From a virus, in IMG/VR virus record IMGVR_UViG_3300036770_001972, positions 1 to 64,000 of that record: 64,000 nt of DNA, one strand, 5' to 3'. This document shows, one piece after another, positions 37,367 through 47,108 of this stretch. Position 1 is the stretch's first letter. Each line of letters starts with the position of its first letter. The translations under genes were made by a program, and so were the position numbers. The notes under the pieces are model-generated. The model ran no database searches, was not told the DNA's origin, and was given only the letters and a program-made list of their open reading frames with translations.

Positions 37367-38221
37367 TTATCCCATGATGAAATCAACAGGCAGTTCGCCC
37401 TTCAGGATGATTTCCTTCTCAATCTCTTCCTTCTGCTGCCAAGAGTCCTTCATCATTGACTGACCGTCAAGGGTGATGTCACCAGGCAACTTGATGCCGT
37501 TGTACTTAGAGAGGTTCACTCCCCATTGCCAACGAACCAATGCGACCAAATACTTCTTCAGCAAGCGGTCGTTGTATACTTCGGGATACACGCGAGGATC
37601 AAGGATGCGATACGCTTCGATGATCAAATACATTCCCGCATTCAATTGCCGTCTGTCGCTGTCCAAGTACAACTTGTTCGCCACGCGATTGAAACGAATG
37701 CTCTTGTCGGGCGACAGGAACTGACGAAGCAACTGTAGGTATTGCTGCGTCATGTCGTACTGCACCAAGTCAATGGTGCCGAAGGTATAAAGATCGTTTA
37801 GTGCGTATTGGTACCGCACATCGAACATACCCACCGACTGTTGGGTGAACGGGAAGATGCGGGTGACGCTGACGATCAGGTTCTGTAGAAGGACATTCTC
37901 AGGGCATTCGGGGTCTTGGCTAGTCTGAATAGCCTCACTATCCTCAAAGCCCGATCCATCGGCTGTTTCCGACTGCACATTGTCGGCGGTAAATGAAATA
38001 TACCCGTTGTCAATGTCCGTTTGGGACAACTTGTACTTCAGGTAAACCTTCTCAACCCCGTCAAAGTGATACTCGGAGAAAAATTGGAGAGCATCGTTGA
38101 GACGATCCTCCAACTGTTCATCCGCGATGTTGATTTCAACTACGGGGTGACCGTTTGCGCGTAGTGCGTACTCTCTTAGTTCCGCTCTCGTTGAGATCAG
38201 TCCGCTGCTGCAACTCGACAT
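37367..38221 (-). CDS. gp13: neck protein (T4 gp13-like)
   Basis: The 284-residue product (T4 gp13: 309) begins with TRAELREYALRANGHPVVEINIADEQLEDRLNDALQFFSEYHFDGV, the typical gp13 start in marine T4-like phages. GGAGGA lies 8 nt before the ATG at 38221, which supports this start although it lies 86 nt inside the upstream gene in another frame. A CTAAATA is just upstream. It builds the neck ring with gp14. Confidence 0.92.
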   Translation of the reverse strand: MSSCSSGLISTRAELREYALRANGHPVVEINIADEQLEDRLNDALQFFSEYHFDGVEKVYLKYKLSQTDIDNGYISFTADNVQSETADGSGFEDSEAIQTSQDPECPENVLLQNLIVSVTRIFPFTQQSVGMFDVRYQYALNDLYTFGTIDLVQYDMTQQYLQLLRQFLSPDKSIRFNRVANKLYLDSDRRQLNAGMYLIIEAYRILDPRVYPEVYNDRLLKKYLVALVRWQWGVNLSKYNGIKLPGDITLDGQSMMKDSWQQKEEIEKEIILKGELPVDFIMG

Positions 38222-38561
38222 TTGGCGTTTCCTCCACAGGATATTTAGCCTTTATGTCGGGTTCAGGCATGGACTCTTTCTTGGCTGCTTCTACATCAGC
38301 CGCCACCTGTTGATTCTCCTTGGTGACTTCGACAAGCAGTCTGAAGAAATCGTCTATGCGGGAGAGATATCTTTCCCCATCTTCCCACACTCCGACTACA
38401 GTCCAAGAGTTGTTCTCGGTTCTGTAGTGTCTGCGCTTTCCATCGTAAAACATCACAATCAGACCATTTGGATGCTGATAGGCGGGTTCCAAACGCTTGA
38501 ACAGTTCAAGGGGAACCTTGAGACCGTTCAGATAGATGTTGTCTTTGTCGTGCTTGAACAT
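38136..38561 (-). CDS. hypothetical protein, 141 aa, overlapping gp13
   Basis: The N-terminal ~75 residues form a compact domain (LNGLKVPLELFKRLEPAYQHPNGLIVMFYDGKRRHYRTENNSWTVVGVWEDGERYLSRIDDFF). The rest is charged, disordered and ends in an Arg/Ser-rich tail. The last 86 nt are also gp13 coding sequence. No family recognised; its place between fibre and neck genes suggests a small virion or assembly protein. Confidence 0.75.
   Translation of the reverse strand: MFKHDKDNIYLNGLKVPLELFKRLEPAYQHPNGLIVMFYDGKRRHYRTENNSWTVVGVWEDGERYLSRIDDFFRLLVEVTKENQQVAADVEAAKKESMPEPDIKAKYPVEETPNVELQQRTDLNESGTKRVRTTRKRSPRS
38242..38248 (-). promoter_or_regulatory. late promoter element CTAAATA for gp13
   Basis: CTAAATA on the minus strand, inside the 141-aa gene and 20 nt before the gp13 ATG, with GGAGGA between. 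Confidence 0.6.
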
Positions 38562-38564
38562 CGA

Positions 38565-41500
38565 TTAGAACGGAAGTTGTTCCGAATCTCCCTTGATTAC
38601 TTCATGGATTGTGGCTGTATCGACCATCGCGCTCAAATCCGTCTGACTGACTGTCATGACGATCTTGGAGTTGATTCCCTGAACACGACCTGTACCGATG
38701 AAGCGGGGTGTTTGGACTCCTGTCACAAAGTCGGTGCCCGTCTTGCCCTTTGAAAGTCCTGTGGTGGAAAGCAAGTCGGGGCTTGAAACATTCGAATTGA
38801 TTGCAAGTACCGCAAACTTGTTTTCCTCCGTTCCCTGCCCAATTCCAGTTGTCTCACCGCCCTTGCTAGTACCCACATCCGAAAGAATGCGGACGAAATC
38901 CTTGATTCTCACATTTGCATTGACTGCAAGAATACCAGGCCCGATGATATCGGCATCACCAACAACAACATTTCCATTCAACACCGTAGTTGGGGCACGA
39001 TTGCCTTTGATGTGCGTCTTGCCGATCTTGTCCAAATCACGGGTGATGTTGATTGTGCCGCCATTATCGGTGATCACGGGGAACGAATTGCGAGAGAAGA
39101 TTGCACCCGCTGCCTCTGCATTAGACCCGCTATCGGCAGCAAGACCATAGTAAGAATCCGACACCGTGCAATGCTTCAGAACGATGGTTCCACCATTCGT
39201 GGCATGCGCGGCAACTGGATAGTTCAGGAACATGGAGTCCCTAGCCTTGATGGTTCCACCATCAGTCTGCAAACCGATTGCGTTGCTGTATGCCCCACCC
39301 GTAATGAATGATGCCAAGGAAGCATCGGTCATCGCTGCTGTGGTGGAGTGATTGATAAACGCAATACCATCACCATCTGTTCCACCAACCGCCCAATCGC
39401 CAATGTATGTCCGTGTGTTTCTTCCTGAGAACACAGCACCATTTGAAGATGTTGTATGGATGGTAACACCGTATACATCAACCGAATTGATGTAGTTGGT
39501 GAATGTCTGATTCAGCAGATTGCCGAATGTCATCGAACCCTCGTTCTTGACATGCAGCGTGAAATACTGTCCGCTGATTCCAACGACTTCGTGTCCACCG
39601 ACGATCATGTTCATCAGACCGCCCGTGCCGCTTGTGACTCCGTCGAATCCTGAAGAGATGCCGTTGGAATTTGTCATACCACCGACAAGGGCTAGTGGTG
39701 GAAGGAAGCGAACTGCACTTCCCGTTGCCGCAATCATGCTTTGTGCCGTGCCGATGTTTACCTGAAGTGCAAACCGCGTGGTGTCTGTTGCTCCAAGTGC
39801 TGTATACAGAGGTAGGAATGTGATTCCCTGAACGGTCTGTGTAACAAGGCTTCCTTGTTCTGCACGGATGTACAAGTCGCGGTCAATGTAGTTGAACCAC
39901 GGCTGATTCAATGTGTACACACCGCGAGTCAGGATGATGTCAAAAGGTGTTGCAAATGCAGATGCAGAGTCGTTGATCACCGATAGGTTGTACACGGAGG
40001 ATCGATTGATCTTGACATTTGGATTCGGGGAAACCGTAAGTGGCTTCGTGAATCTCCCGTATGGGAAGGTGCTTTCATTCACAGAGTCGGTCGGATCTCT
40101 GTAATAGAAAGGTGCCTCTGTTGTCGGTGCGATGTTGCTTGCAGAGAATACCGACATCGCATAAGAGAAGTCTGTTGGATACAGAGGATCCATGGATAGA
40201 TTCTGCGACAAGAAAGTCCTCGCGGGATTGCCGACGATGCCGTTCTTGTACACGGATTCGGGTGCCAACCAAATAGATTTTGGCAGATCACCGCCTACAA
40301 ATTGACAGACGCAATCCGCACCATCTGCTCCCGCAGGGCCTTGCGGGCCTGCTGGGCCTTGCGGGCCCTGACTGCCGTCTTGTCCGTCTTGTCCATCCGC
40401 TCCATCATTACCCGCAGGGCCTTGAGGGCCTTGAGGGCCTGTCTCGCCAGTTGCGCCAGTTGCGCCAGTATGACCGCGAGGGCCAATTTCAATCCCAGGT
40501 CCTTGGAATTGGCGATGTCGAATGATCCAGTTCGTAGCCACATACGGCGGCATCAAAGAGATTGGCTCATTGTCTGCCGTGAATCCTGCTTCATATGATG
40601 TCGTTTGAGCAACATCTACTGTTCTCTGAGAGGCAGCAATTGCCACACGATTGGTCGCACCTGAAGAGGAAGACTCTGTAGTGTAGAGATAGTTTCCGTG
40701 ATCGGGAATCTCGTTCGATGCCAACAGGTGGGTATCATCACCACCAATCTCTCCCCGCTTCAACTCAGTCAGACCTGACGAGTATCCCACGCCGAATGCA
40801 GTTCTAGCCCGCATGTCGGGAATAAAGAACCGCTCCGATGTTGCACCAGTTGCCTCTCCCACCTCAAGCGACTGAATCGTCACTTGAGAACTTGCGACTG
40901 CTCCGCTGAAATCAACGGGAGTGCAGCCAGGGTAATTTCTTGCATATTGGAAGCGAACTTCGGTTGTGTTTGCCGCAGTCAGCGTTCCGATTGCAAAGTC
41001 ATTCGTTCCACCCCAACCAATCTTATACTCAAGATATGTGTCATTGTCATATGCATCAACCAATCCATGTGCGGTTGTGCCTGGATAGTCTTCATGTCCC
41101 TCCGTTGAGAAAGAAATGATGACATCCCGAGCCGTGTTACCCATCGGGCCTGTTGTGCTTGAGACGAGACCCGTTACCTTGTACTTGTCCCCGATGATCT
41201 CATACAGATGGCTATAGATTTCGCCATCCATGGGATTCTCTCCGACCTTACGGACGGCAGCACCATCACAGATTCTCCAAGTGGAGGGTACTGTTTGGAA
41301 ACTTCCTGCCCATGGGATCATCGATCCAACGGGAGAGTACAGCGATGCACTTGATGTCTGTGGGAGTGCATTGATCACGAATCCCTTGTCGGTATCCGTG
41401 GCGACGATCATTCCTTGAATGTATGACGCACCATCGAAAGGACGAATCGGGGTCAGATACCCCGCATTTGTCGGTGACAGATAGTAGACATTTCCTGCGG

Positions 41501-41789
41501 TGAGGCTTGTTGCACCGTCATCAATGTCCAAGGCGGCTCCTTCGAAATCGATTTCGCCTTGGTAGACTACTGTGATCGATTCCGTCGAAGCCGCCTCGAC
41601 AACACCCACCGTCTGAGATGTCTCCAAATCATCGGCAAGACCTAGAGCGAATCCTGTAACGCCGCCCGTATAGACTACGACATTACCCGCTGCGAAACCG
41701 TGCCCTGAGGGGACAGTCCAAGTGTTGAGGATTCTGCGGCCATCACTACCGCCGCCGCCGCCGATGATTGGGATTGCACTATATGCCAT
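38565..41789 (-). CDS. large tail fibre with collagen-like repeat and tail-collar domain
   Basis: The 1074-residue protein has an N-terminal SH3-like attachment region (HGFAAGNVVVYTGG..., NVYYLSPTNAGYLTP; ~20-135). A phage tail-collar domain follows (~150-365; PVGSMIPWAGSFQTVPSTWRICDGA ... FFIPDMRARTAFGVG). Then come 19 Gly-X-Y triplets (~434-491) ending in CVC, and a ~550-residue beta-helix-like C-terminus rich in Gly, Asn and Thr. The collagen-like stalk should trimerise and the C-terminal part probably binds the host surface. It shares the first two modules with the fibre at 43.5 kb. A CTAAATA lies upstream. Confidence 0.9.
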   Translation of the reverse strand: MAYSAIPIIGGGGGSDGRRILNTWTVPSGHGFAAGNVVVYTGGVTGFALGLADDLETSQTVGVVEAASTESITVVYQGEIDFEGAALDIDDGATSLTAGNVYYLSPTNAGYLTPIRPFDGASYIQGMIVATDTDKGFVINALPQTSSASLYSPVGSMIPWAGSFQTVPSTWRICDGAAVRKVGENPMDGEIYSHLYEIIGDKYKVTGLVSSTTGPMGNTARDVIISFSTEGHEDYPGTTAHGLVDAYDNDTYLEYKIGWGGTNDFAIGTLTAANTTEVRFQYARNYPGCTPVDFSGAVASSQVTIQSLEVGEATGATSERFFIPDMRARTAFGVGYSSGLTELKRGEIGGDDTHLLASNEIPDHGNYLYTTESSSSGATNRVAIAASQRTVDVAQTTSYEAGFTADNEPISLMPPYVATNWIIRHRQFQGPGIEIGPRGHTGATGATGETGPQGPQGPAGNDGADGQDGQDGSQGPQGPAGPQGPAGADGADCVCQFVGGDLPKSIWLAPESVYKNGIVGNPARTFLSQNLSMDPLYPTDFSYAMSVFSASNIAPTTEAPFYYRDPTDSVNESTFPYGRFTKPLTVSPNPNVKINRSSVYNLSVINDSASAFATPFDIILTRGVYTLNQPWFNYIDRDLYIRAEQGSLVTQTVQGITFLPLYTALGATDTTRFALQVNIGTAQSMIAATGSAVRFLPPLALVGGMTNSNGISSGFDGVTSGTGGLMNMIVGGHEVVGISGQYFTLHVKNEGSMTFGNLLNQTFTNYINSVDVYGVTIHTTSSNGAVFSGRNTRTYIGDWAVGGTDGDGIAFINHSTTAAMTDASLASFITGGAYSNAIGLQTDGGTIKARDSMFLNYPVAAHATNGGTIVLKHCTVSDSYYGLAADSGSNAEAAGAIFSRNSFPVITDNGGTINITRDLDKIGKTHIKGNRAPTTVLNGNVVVGDADIIGPGILAVNANVRIKDFVRILSDVGTSKGGETTGIGQGTEENKFAVLAINSNVSSPDLLSTTGLSKGKTGTDFVTGVQTPRFIGTGRVQGINSKIVMTVSQTDLSAMVDTATIHEVIKGDSEQLPF

Positions 41790-41825
41790 TAGTGGAGTTC
41801 CTACCTTTAATAGTCAGACTGCCAC

Positions 41826-41832
41826 TATTTAG
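41826..41832 (-). promoter_or_regulatory. late promoter element CTAAATA
   Basis: CTAAATA on the minus strand 36 nt before the collagen-like fibre ATG, with an AGGAAC in the leader. Confidence 0.62.
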
Positions 41833-41841
41833 CGACAATCT

Positions 41842-43068
41842 TTACCCCTGATCGCCCTCGTTCAGGATGGCATCGGTAGCGAACTTGAGATTCGCCTCAA
41901 TGCGCTCCTTCTGATCGGGCGGGAACTTGCCCTGTTGGAGCAACTGAATGCTTGCAATACGGGATTCGCGGTAGTGTCCCGTCCAAAACGCCGCGATTGC
42001 AAACTCATCCAACATTGCCCAATCGTAGATTCCCTGCCCGACGAAAAGGGCACCTTCGGGGTATCTAACCTTTAGACCCTGCTTGGCGAACCGATAGCCC
42101 TGATCGAACCGTGAGAATGCACGGCAGAGACGGGCAGCAGCCCAAAGGCTTTCTGCTCTCCAAGGAGCGACCTGATATGCCTTGAAGTAGACCTGAATGA
42201 TGTTGTCAACAGGCTTCTCCAAGATTTCCATGATACGACCCGCCTGATAGAGGCTGTAGAAGACCTCTTCATTCCAACCACCGAGATCTGCTCTCTTGAG
42301 ATATGCCGCCAAAGCGGGTTCCCATTGCTGCGAGTCACGGTACGACTGAGCAAGATAGAAGTGATAACGATTGAAGTCCTTCTCTTCGACCTTGCCTGTG
42401 GCGAGAGCCGCTTCGAACTTCTCAGCATCCTTCTTGTACTTCTCAGGATCCGAGGAACGGGCACCGTCCTGAATCGGGGTGTTCATGAATCCACGGGCAA
42501 AGTCGCGGGTGCCGATTGGATCATGGCAGTCCACATACTCATGGAGAACACCACGGTAGTAGAACCGCTTCTTGTTGCTTGTCATCTGCGGACGGTGATA
42601 TCGAGTCTGTCCGAAGTGGGCGAAGATGTTGTATAGATCGGCATTCAGGGTTTCCTTGAACTTCATCGGATCGAAGCCTGGCTCATACACCAAGATCTCA
42701 TCCGCATCAATCATGTATGCATAGTCGGTGTCGGTCTTCTGACACAGTTCAAGAGCCTCGCTGCGGTTGTGACCGAAGTCAACCCACGGACGCTCATGGA
42801 GTTCTCCCTTGATGCCGTTGCGCTCAAAGAAGTCCTTGATCTTTTGCTGTGTGCCGTCTGTCGATCCTGTGTCAACGATGACCCAGTAATCGATGATCGG
42901 AAGTACAGAAGAGAGGCACCGCTCAATGACATGAGCCTCGTTCTTGACGATCATGCAAAGGCTGATCGTCTTGTGCTTCTTGTCGTTCGTGGTTGCTGTT
43001 GTGACCGCGTCTGTGGGGGAGGTCGAAACAACATTCGTCGGTGCGTCAATCGTCATAGTCTCGCTCAT
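41842..43068 (-). CDS. family 2 glycosyltransferase with TPR-like C-terminus
   Basis: The ATG at 43068 is preferred because GGAGAT lies 7 nt away; an upstream ATG at 43080 has no ribosome site. The 408-residue protein has the GT2 core: ISLCMIVKNEAHVIERCLSSV, VDTGSTDGTQQKI, RSEALELC and the metal-binding D-x-D in YMIDADE (~34-150). The C-terminal half is helical repeats (FYLAQSYRDSQQWEPALAAYLKR). It probably transfers a sugar from an NDP-sugar. Given gmd/fcl at 11.7 kb, GDP-fucose-linked modification of the neighbouring fibres is a possibility, not shown. Confidence 0.9.
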   Translation of the reverse strand: MSETMTIDAPTNVVSTSPTDAVTTATTNDKKHKTISLCMIVKNEAHVIERCLSSVLPIIDYWVIVDTGSTDGTQQKIKDFFERNGIKGELHERPWVDFGHNRSEALELCQKTDTDYAYMIDADEILVYEPGFDPMKFKETLNADLYNIFAHFGQTRYHRPQMTSNKKRFYYRGVLHEYVDCHDPIGTRDFARGFMNTPIQDGARSSDPEKYKKDAEKFEAALATGKVEEKDFNRYHFYLAQSYRDSQQWEPALAAYLKRADLGGWNEEVFYSLYQAGRIMEILEKPVDNIIQVYFKAYQVAPWRAESLWAAARLCRAFSRFDQGYRFAKQGLKVRYPEGALFVGQGIYDWAMLDEFAIAAFWTGHYRESRIASIQLLQQGKFPPDQKERIEANLKFATDAILNEGDQG

Positions 43069-43101
43069 TACAATCTCCATGATGAAAGGGGGTGTGTCAG
43101 A

Positions 43102-43108
43102 TATTTAG
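43102..43108 (-). promoter_or_regulatory. late promoter element CTAAATA
   Basis: CTAAATA on the minus strand about 33 nt before the glycosyltransferase ATG. Confidence 0.6.
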
Positions 43109-43145
43109 TGCGCCCAAGGTCAATGCTCAAAAGACCTTGTTGAGA

Positions 43146-43487
43146 TTACGGAATTTTCGTAACTTCGGGATAGACCGTAATCATGCCCTGCACAACTCTT
43201 TGGACAGTCGCGCTTCCGTTTGAGTGCAATTCGACATCATAAAACCAAACTCCTGCTTTGGCATTCGCAGATGCGGTAGGCCCCAAAGAAACCGTGATGT
43301 TTCCTGTTGCTCCTGTGATTGATGCCGTGAAGTTTATGCCTGTTGTCGATGAATAGAACCTACGCATCTGTGCGTATGCCGTGTATCCCGAGGCAATATC
43401 CAATGGAAGACCGTCATCCCCCTTCACCACATAAGAGAAGGAGAAATTTGATCCCTGATCCATGTCTCTATTGATCGTTTGTGCCAT
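43146..43487 (-). CDS. small beta-rich virion-associated protein, 113 aa
   Basis: The sequence (DQGSNFSFSYVVKGDDGLPLDIASGYTAYAQMRRFYSSTTGINFTASI... ending RVVQGMITVYPEVTKIP) follows a widespread marine phage pattern: QGsdF...v...D..G....LtGYta.aqmRk.y.s.....f........G.i.l.l......G...yDve.......rv..G.v.v.pevTr. These are usually next to fibre genes. It resembles upper-baseplate/fibre-adaptor proteins; exact role unknown. Confidence 0.78.
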   Translation of the reverse strand: MAQTINRDMDQGSNFSFSYVVKGDDGLPLDIASGYTAYAQMRRFYSSTTGINFTASITGATGNITVSLGPTASANAKAGVWFYDVELHSNGSATVQRVVQGMITVYPEVTKIP

Positions 43488-43501
43488 AAGTGATTAGCCT
43501 A

Positions 43502-46500
43502 TTAGGGTTTCTTGCCGATTGCCATCCACGACGCACCGATCAGATAGTTAAGATTTCCCTCACTTGCCTTGCCCAACACAATCACACCGCCGTTTGCAGT
43601 CATTGCTGCAATTTGACCGTATGAATCTCCTGCCCCATTGAATTGAGAATATCGCGGGGTAACATTGCAAGACCATGCAACAGTTGCGAACGGAGTTGGC
43701 CAAGTTATGCTCTTGTAAAGATTGCCGCTTGAATTCGTAAGTTCTGCGCGGGGGACAAATCCCCATTGAATAAGAATTCCACCTGGTAGTTCTGTATATC
43801 CATTCTCTTGATCAGAATATGCAGATGACTGTGAGCCACCAGTTCCCGTTTGATACCAAACAAAGCCTTCGGGATATCCTGCGGTACTTGTTGGTGGTGC
43901 AGCAGAACTGACATTATGCATCGGGCGACAGGAAACTTCACCTGTCTTGTAGTCGATGACAAGATTGCGGGAATCTGCATCTCTCTGATTCTGATCGTAG
44001 AATGCAGTTGGGCCTGTAAGACCAAAATTGAGGGCAGGGTACATACGCACATTGCATGTACTGCCACCCGTGATCATCAGAGAATTGCTGCCCGAAAGCG
44101 AGATACGAGCAGACTCATTGATGAAGAGTCTGTTGCCGACATAGTAATCTGCACTTACACCACCCGCCACAATCGCATCGACGCTGTCTGCGCCACCCAA
44201 TCCTTGGATATTGATGTTGCCCGTAACGGTCAATGTACCATGGAAGGTATCGTCTGCATCGCGGCGAAGAACTCTAGCATTCGTGCGGAACTGCACCCTA
44301 TCGGCTTCGGTAAGAGTACGAGCCGCACCACCCTCTACCGTGTGGTTGATGTCGTAGCGAATGTAGTAGTTGTCGTGATTGTGACCCGTTAGGATCGTCG
44401 CCTGTAGACCTTTCTTGGAGCGAATGATCCAATGCAAGCCGACATATGGGGGATAGATGCTGAACGGCGAAGGTTCAACACCAGTTCCTTGTAGACCGCC
44501 AGTTTCCGCAGTAGAAGATCCATACGAAGTGCTGAACTGATCCGTCTGCACCACGCTATTAAGTGAGTGCGTGTGTGGGGGGATGTTGTTCTCAAGCAGG
44601 ATGACCTCTTCTTCGCCACCCACGGTTCCCAAGGAGATCGCGGGGGAGATCACACCGCTGCCGCTCAAGCCCGTGCCATTCGATACACCAAATGCAGTCC
44701 GTCTCCGCATGTCGGGAAGGAAGAACACAGATCTGCCAACGGTCGATCCAACAGAGCGACCATAGACCTTGATTTCTGTATCTTCAACAACTTCGGTGAA
44801 AGGAGAGGATGCGAAAGAGACTCTGCGAGTGGCTTCGGTGACTGTGGCGACAATTACCGATGCGCTACCAGTTGTCCATACGAGCCGCAACGCATCTCCA
44901 ACCGCCAAACCGCGAGTATCGCCGTCGATGGTAATGGTACTTGCATCATAGACCGTTGCATCTGCATAATGGTTTTGACCAATTGCGGAATATAGATCAT
45001 TCCACTCGTTCTGAGACTTTGCCTTGCCATCGCAAAGCAACCAACCATCGGGAATCTGATCTATAGCACCCGCAAATGGCTGAACTGCGCCGATTGGAGC
45101 AACCGAACGAAGATAAACCAAATCACTTGGTGTATCACCAACAATGACACCCGTATAGTTGATGACATATCCCGAGTCGTATCCTGTTGCGAGGAAGATA
45201 GCCTTGCGTACTTCCCCCGCCTGTACTTCATATGCACCACCATCGGGATCGCTGATGAGGCGACCACCAACATCGGGGTGCAGATAGTATGCCTGACCAG
45301 TAGCAAGAGGATAAAGACCCGTCAAGCCACCGCTGCCTGTCAATCCCTTGATGAATCCCTTCGTGACGAGACTGAAACAATCGCCGCTGACACTTTCAAC
45401 CATGCCGATTGCTTCTGCATTGGGAACTGTGTTTGCCTGAGCGAATGTAAGAGTGCCGTCAAGATCGAATCGCAGAACATGCCCGACTTGGAACGCATGT
45501 CCTGTTTGGCAGAAACGCTTGCGAATAGCGTCTGCGCGAATCCAATCTTCATGCAAGCGACCGTCATCCAACGAAACTGGAATAGACCATGGAGTTGCTG
45601 TCGTGAGTGCATGGGCACCGTCGAGTTGATCTGCATTGAACCACTTGACCCAATTTGTCACGGGGATATTGGGGTAAACAGCAGGCCCTGTGCTGCCCGA
45701 GTAAACTACTCCGAATGTGATTCCCGCTTCGCCCGTGGCACTATGCCACATGGTAAGTTGCTGACCTACTTGATATTTGGTAAATGGTGTTTCAGTTCCA
45801 TTGAAACCAAGGTAGGTATAGGTATTGTCCGCAGCCCCATATCCATAAGAAGCAAACTTGGAGGAAACGACATGTGCGTCTGCACCAGTTACACCAATGT
45901 TTGTGTTGCTGAAGAAGCCGTACCAATCTACGCTTCCGATGGGGGCACTCTTTAGCCATACCCAATCTTTGTCACCCTGCAAGCCCTTTACGCGGATTCC
46001 AGCGGGCTGAAGCAGAGTATCGCTATAGAAGTCAGTTCCATCTACAACATCGCCCGATACTGTTACGGTTTGTTGATAGGCGGTTCCAGTAACAACCAAT
46101 TTACCAGTTGCAATGATGTCGCCAACTCCACCTTCGCTAAAAGCCCCCAATCGAATAGTTCCTGTCGTGCCTGAGGGGGAGACAGACCAATTCGAAACTT
46201 GCCCAATTGTTGTTGCGTTGGCTTCTGTCGGTGGATTGATAGTATCGTGATAAAAGGCTGTGCTTCCAACATCGAACGATGTTCCAGTAAGGCTTGATCC
46301 CGAAATCGTGAACTGGACATACCGAGCGTATGCCAATTCAATCAGTTTATCTTCAATACGCAGATCATTCGAATCGATGTAAGAAATGTCATCTTGAACA
46401 TTCAAGTTGCCGATGATGTTGACATTGCCCTGAATTGTAAAATCGCCGTTGCCGCTGTCACCGAACACAACCGTATTCGGAAGCATACGATTTGCAGTTG

Positions 46501-46897
46501 TTCTCTTTGGCGTTCCCGCAGGCCCCTGTCTTTGGTCGCTGAAATCGCTGAAGATCACATAATCATCGATGGCAGGATTGGCAGAAGCACCAGTACCAAG
46601 ATCCTCTAGCCGAATGGCATCGATGATTACCTTGTTATAGTTGTTCGTAAACGCAGGAACACCAATGCCGATACCCGCACCAGGGTTGACTGAAATTGTG
46701 ACAACGCCGTTGTAATAGCCACCCGAACAGCCCGTTTCTCTGATCAAACCGCCATTGGTCGGGCCTACAGCAACATCGTAGACATTGATTGCGCTTGCGG
46801 CTTCAATGATCTCATTCGTTCTGTCGAACCATGTGTTGAAGGTATCGGACAGGACGAGTGGCTGAATGTTAATCAGGTCTGCTGCTGTACAGGACAT
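43502..46897 (-). CDS. large tail fibre with tail-collar domain
   Basis: The 1131-residue protein starts with a coil (LSDTFNTWFDRTNEIIEAASAINVYDVAVG) and strands including VVFGDSGNGDFTIQGNVNIIGNLNVQDDISYIDSNDLRIEDKLIELA, typical of T4-like cyanophage fibres. An SH3-like module (~455-590; GHAFQVGHVLRFDLDG..., AYYLHPDVGGRL) precedes a tail-collar domain (~600-775; GAVQPFAGAIDQIPDGWLLCDG ... FFLPDMRRRTAFGVS, NIPPHTHSLN). The C-terminal ~350 residues resemble a knob with a final globular tip. It is likely a host-recognition fibre. Confidence 0.9.
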   Translation of the reverse strand: MSCTAADLINIQPLVLSDTFNTWFDRTNEIIEAASAINVYDVAVGPTNGGLIRETGCSGGYYNGVVTISVNPGAGIGIGVPAFTNNYNKVIIDAIRLEDLGTGASANPAIDDYVIFSDFSDQRQGPAGTPKRTTANRMLPNTVVFGDSGNGDFTIQGNVNIIGNLNVQDDISYIDSNDLRIEDKLIELAYARYVQFTISGSSLTGTSFDVGSTAFYHDTINPPTEANATTIGQVSNWSVSPSGTTGTIRLGAFSEGGVGDIIATGKLVVTGTAYQQTVTVSGDVVDGTDFYSDTLLQPAGIRVKGLQGDKDWVWLKSAPIGSVDWYGFFSNTNIGVTGADAHVVSSKFASYGYGAADNTYTYLGFNGTETPFTKYQVGQQLTMWHSATGEAGITFGVVYSGSTGPAVYPNIPVTNWVKWFNADQLDGAHALTTATPWSIPVSLDDGRLHEDWIRADAIRKRFCQTGHAFQVGHVLRFDLDGTLTFAQANTVPNAEAIGMVESVSGDCFSLVTKGFIKGLTGSGGLTGLYPLATGQAYYLHPDVGGRLISDPDGGAYEVQAGEVRKAIFLATGYDSGYVINYTGVIVGDTPSDLVYLRSVAPIGAVQPFAGAIDQIPDGWLLCDGKAKSQNEWNDLYSAIGQNHYADATVYDASTITIDGDTRGLAVGDALRLVWTTGSASVIVATVTEATRRVSFASSPFTEVVEDTEIKVYGRSVGSTVGRSVFFLPDMRRRTAFGVSNGTGLSGSGVISPAISLGTVGGEEEVILLENNIPPHTHSLNSVVQTDQFSTSYGSSTAETGGLQGTGVEPSPFSIYPPYVGLHWIIRSKKGLQATILTGHNHDNYYIRYDINHTVEGGAARTLTEADRVQFRTNARVLRRDADDTFHGTLTVTGNINIQGLGGADSVDAIVAGGVSADYYVGNRLFINESARISLSGSNSLMITGGSTCNVRMYPALNFGLTGPTAFYDQNQRDADSRNLVIDYKTGEVSCRPMHNVSSAAPPTSTAGYPEGFVWYQTGTGGSQSSAYSDQENGYTELPGGILIQWGFVPRAELTNSSGNLYKSITWPTPFATVAWSCNVTPRYSQFNGAGDSYGQIAAMTANGGVIVLGKASEGNLNYLIGASWMAIGKKP

Positions 46898-46904
46898 TTG
46901 CTAT

Positions 46905-47108
46905 TCACCGTTCCTCAATGAGTTTTGACATGAGTGCCTTTAGTTCAGACAGTTCATGTTCCAACCTATTTATCCGATCCTTCTGAGCCTTGGCTTCTTG
47001 CTTTCGTCTCTCATATGCCTTTATCGAATCCTTATCCGTGGAAAGCAACGCCCCCGAGCGCATGTCTCTTACCAATTTTTCATTCTGCACAGGGATCTTG
47101 TGTGTCAT
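46905..47108 (-). CDS. short coiled-coil protein in fibre cluster, 67 aa
   Basis: MTHKIPVQNEKLVRDMRSGALLSTD is followed by one long coiled coil (YERRKQEAKAQKDRINRLEHELSELKALMSKLIEER). Similar small proteins (N...LvRD..s.AilntD...Y...K..r......e...L..ev..LK.LI..L) sit near wedge/fibre genes in marine T4-like phages. The start overlaps the previous stop as ATGA. Role unknown. Confidence 0.78.
   Translation of the reverse strand: MTHKIPVQNEKLVRDMRSGALLSTDKDSIKAYERRKQEAKAQKDRINRLEHELSELKALMSKLIEER
46967..46973 (-). promoter_or_regulatory. late promoter element ATAAATA
   Basis: ATAAATA on the minus strand inside the coiled-coil gene, about 70 nt before the fibre gene that starts at 46897. Confidence 0.5.

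Noticed and set aside
40290-40480. Repetitive DNA that could look like a repeat array
   Set aside because: It encodes the Gly-X-Y collagen-like segment of the fibre; the repeats follow codons, not fixed spacers, so it is not a CRISPR array.
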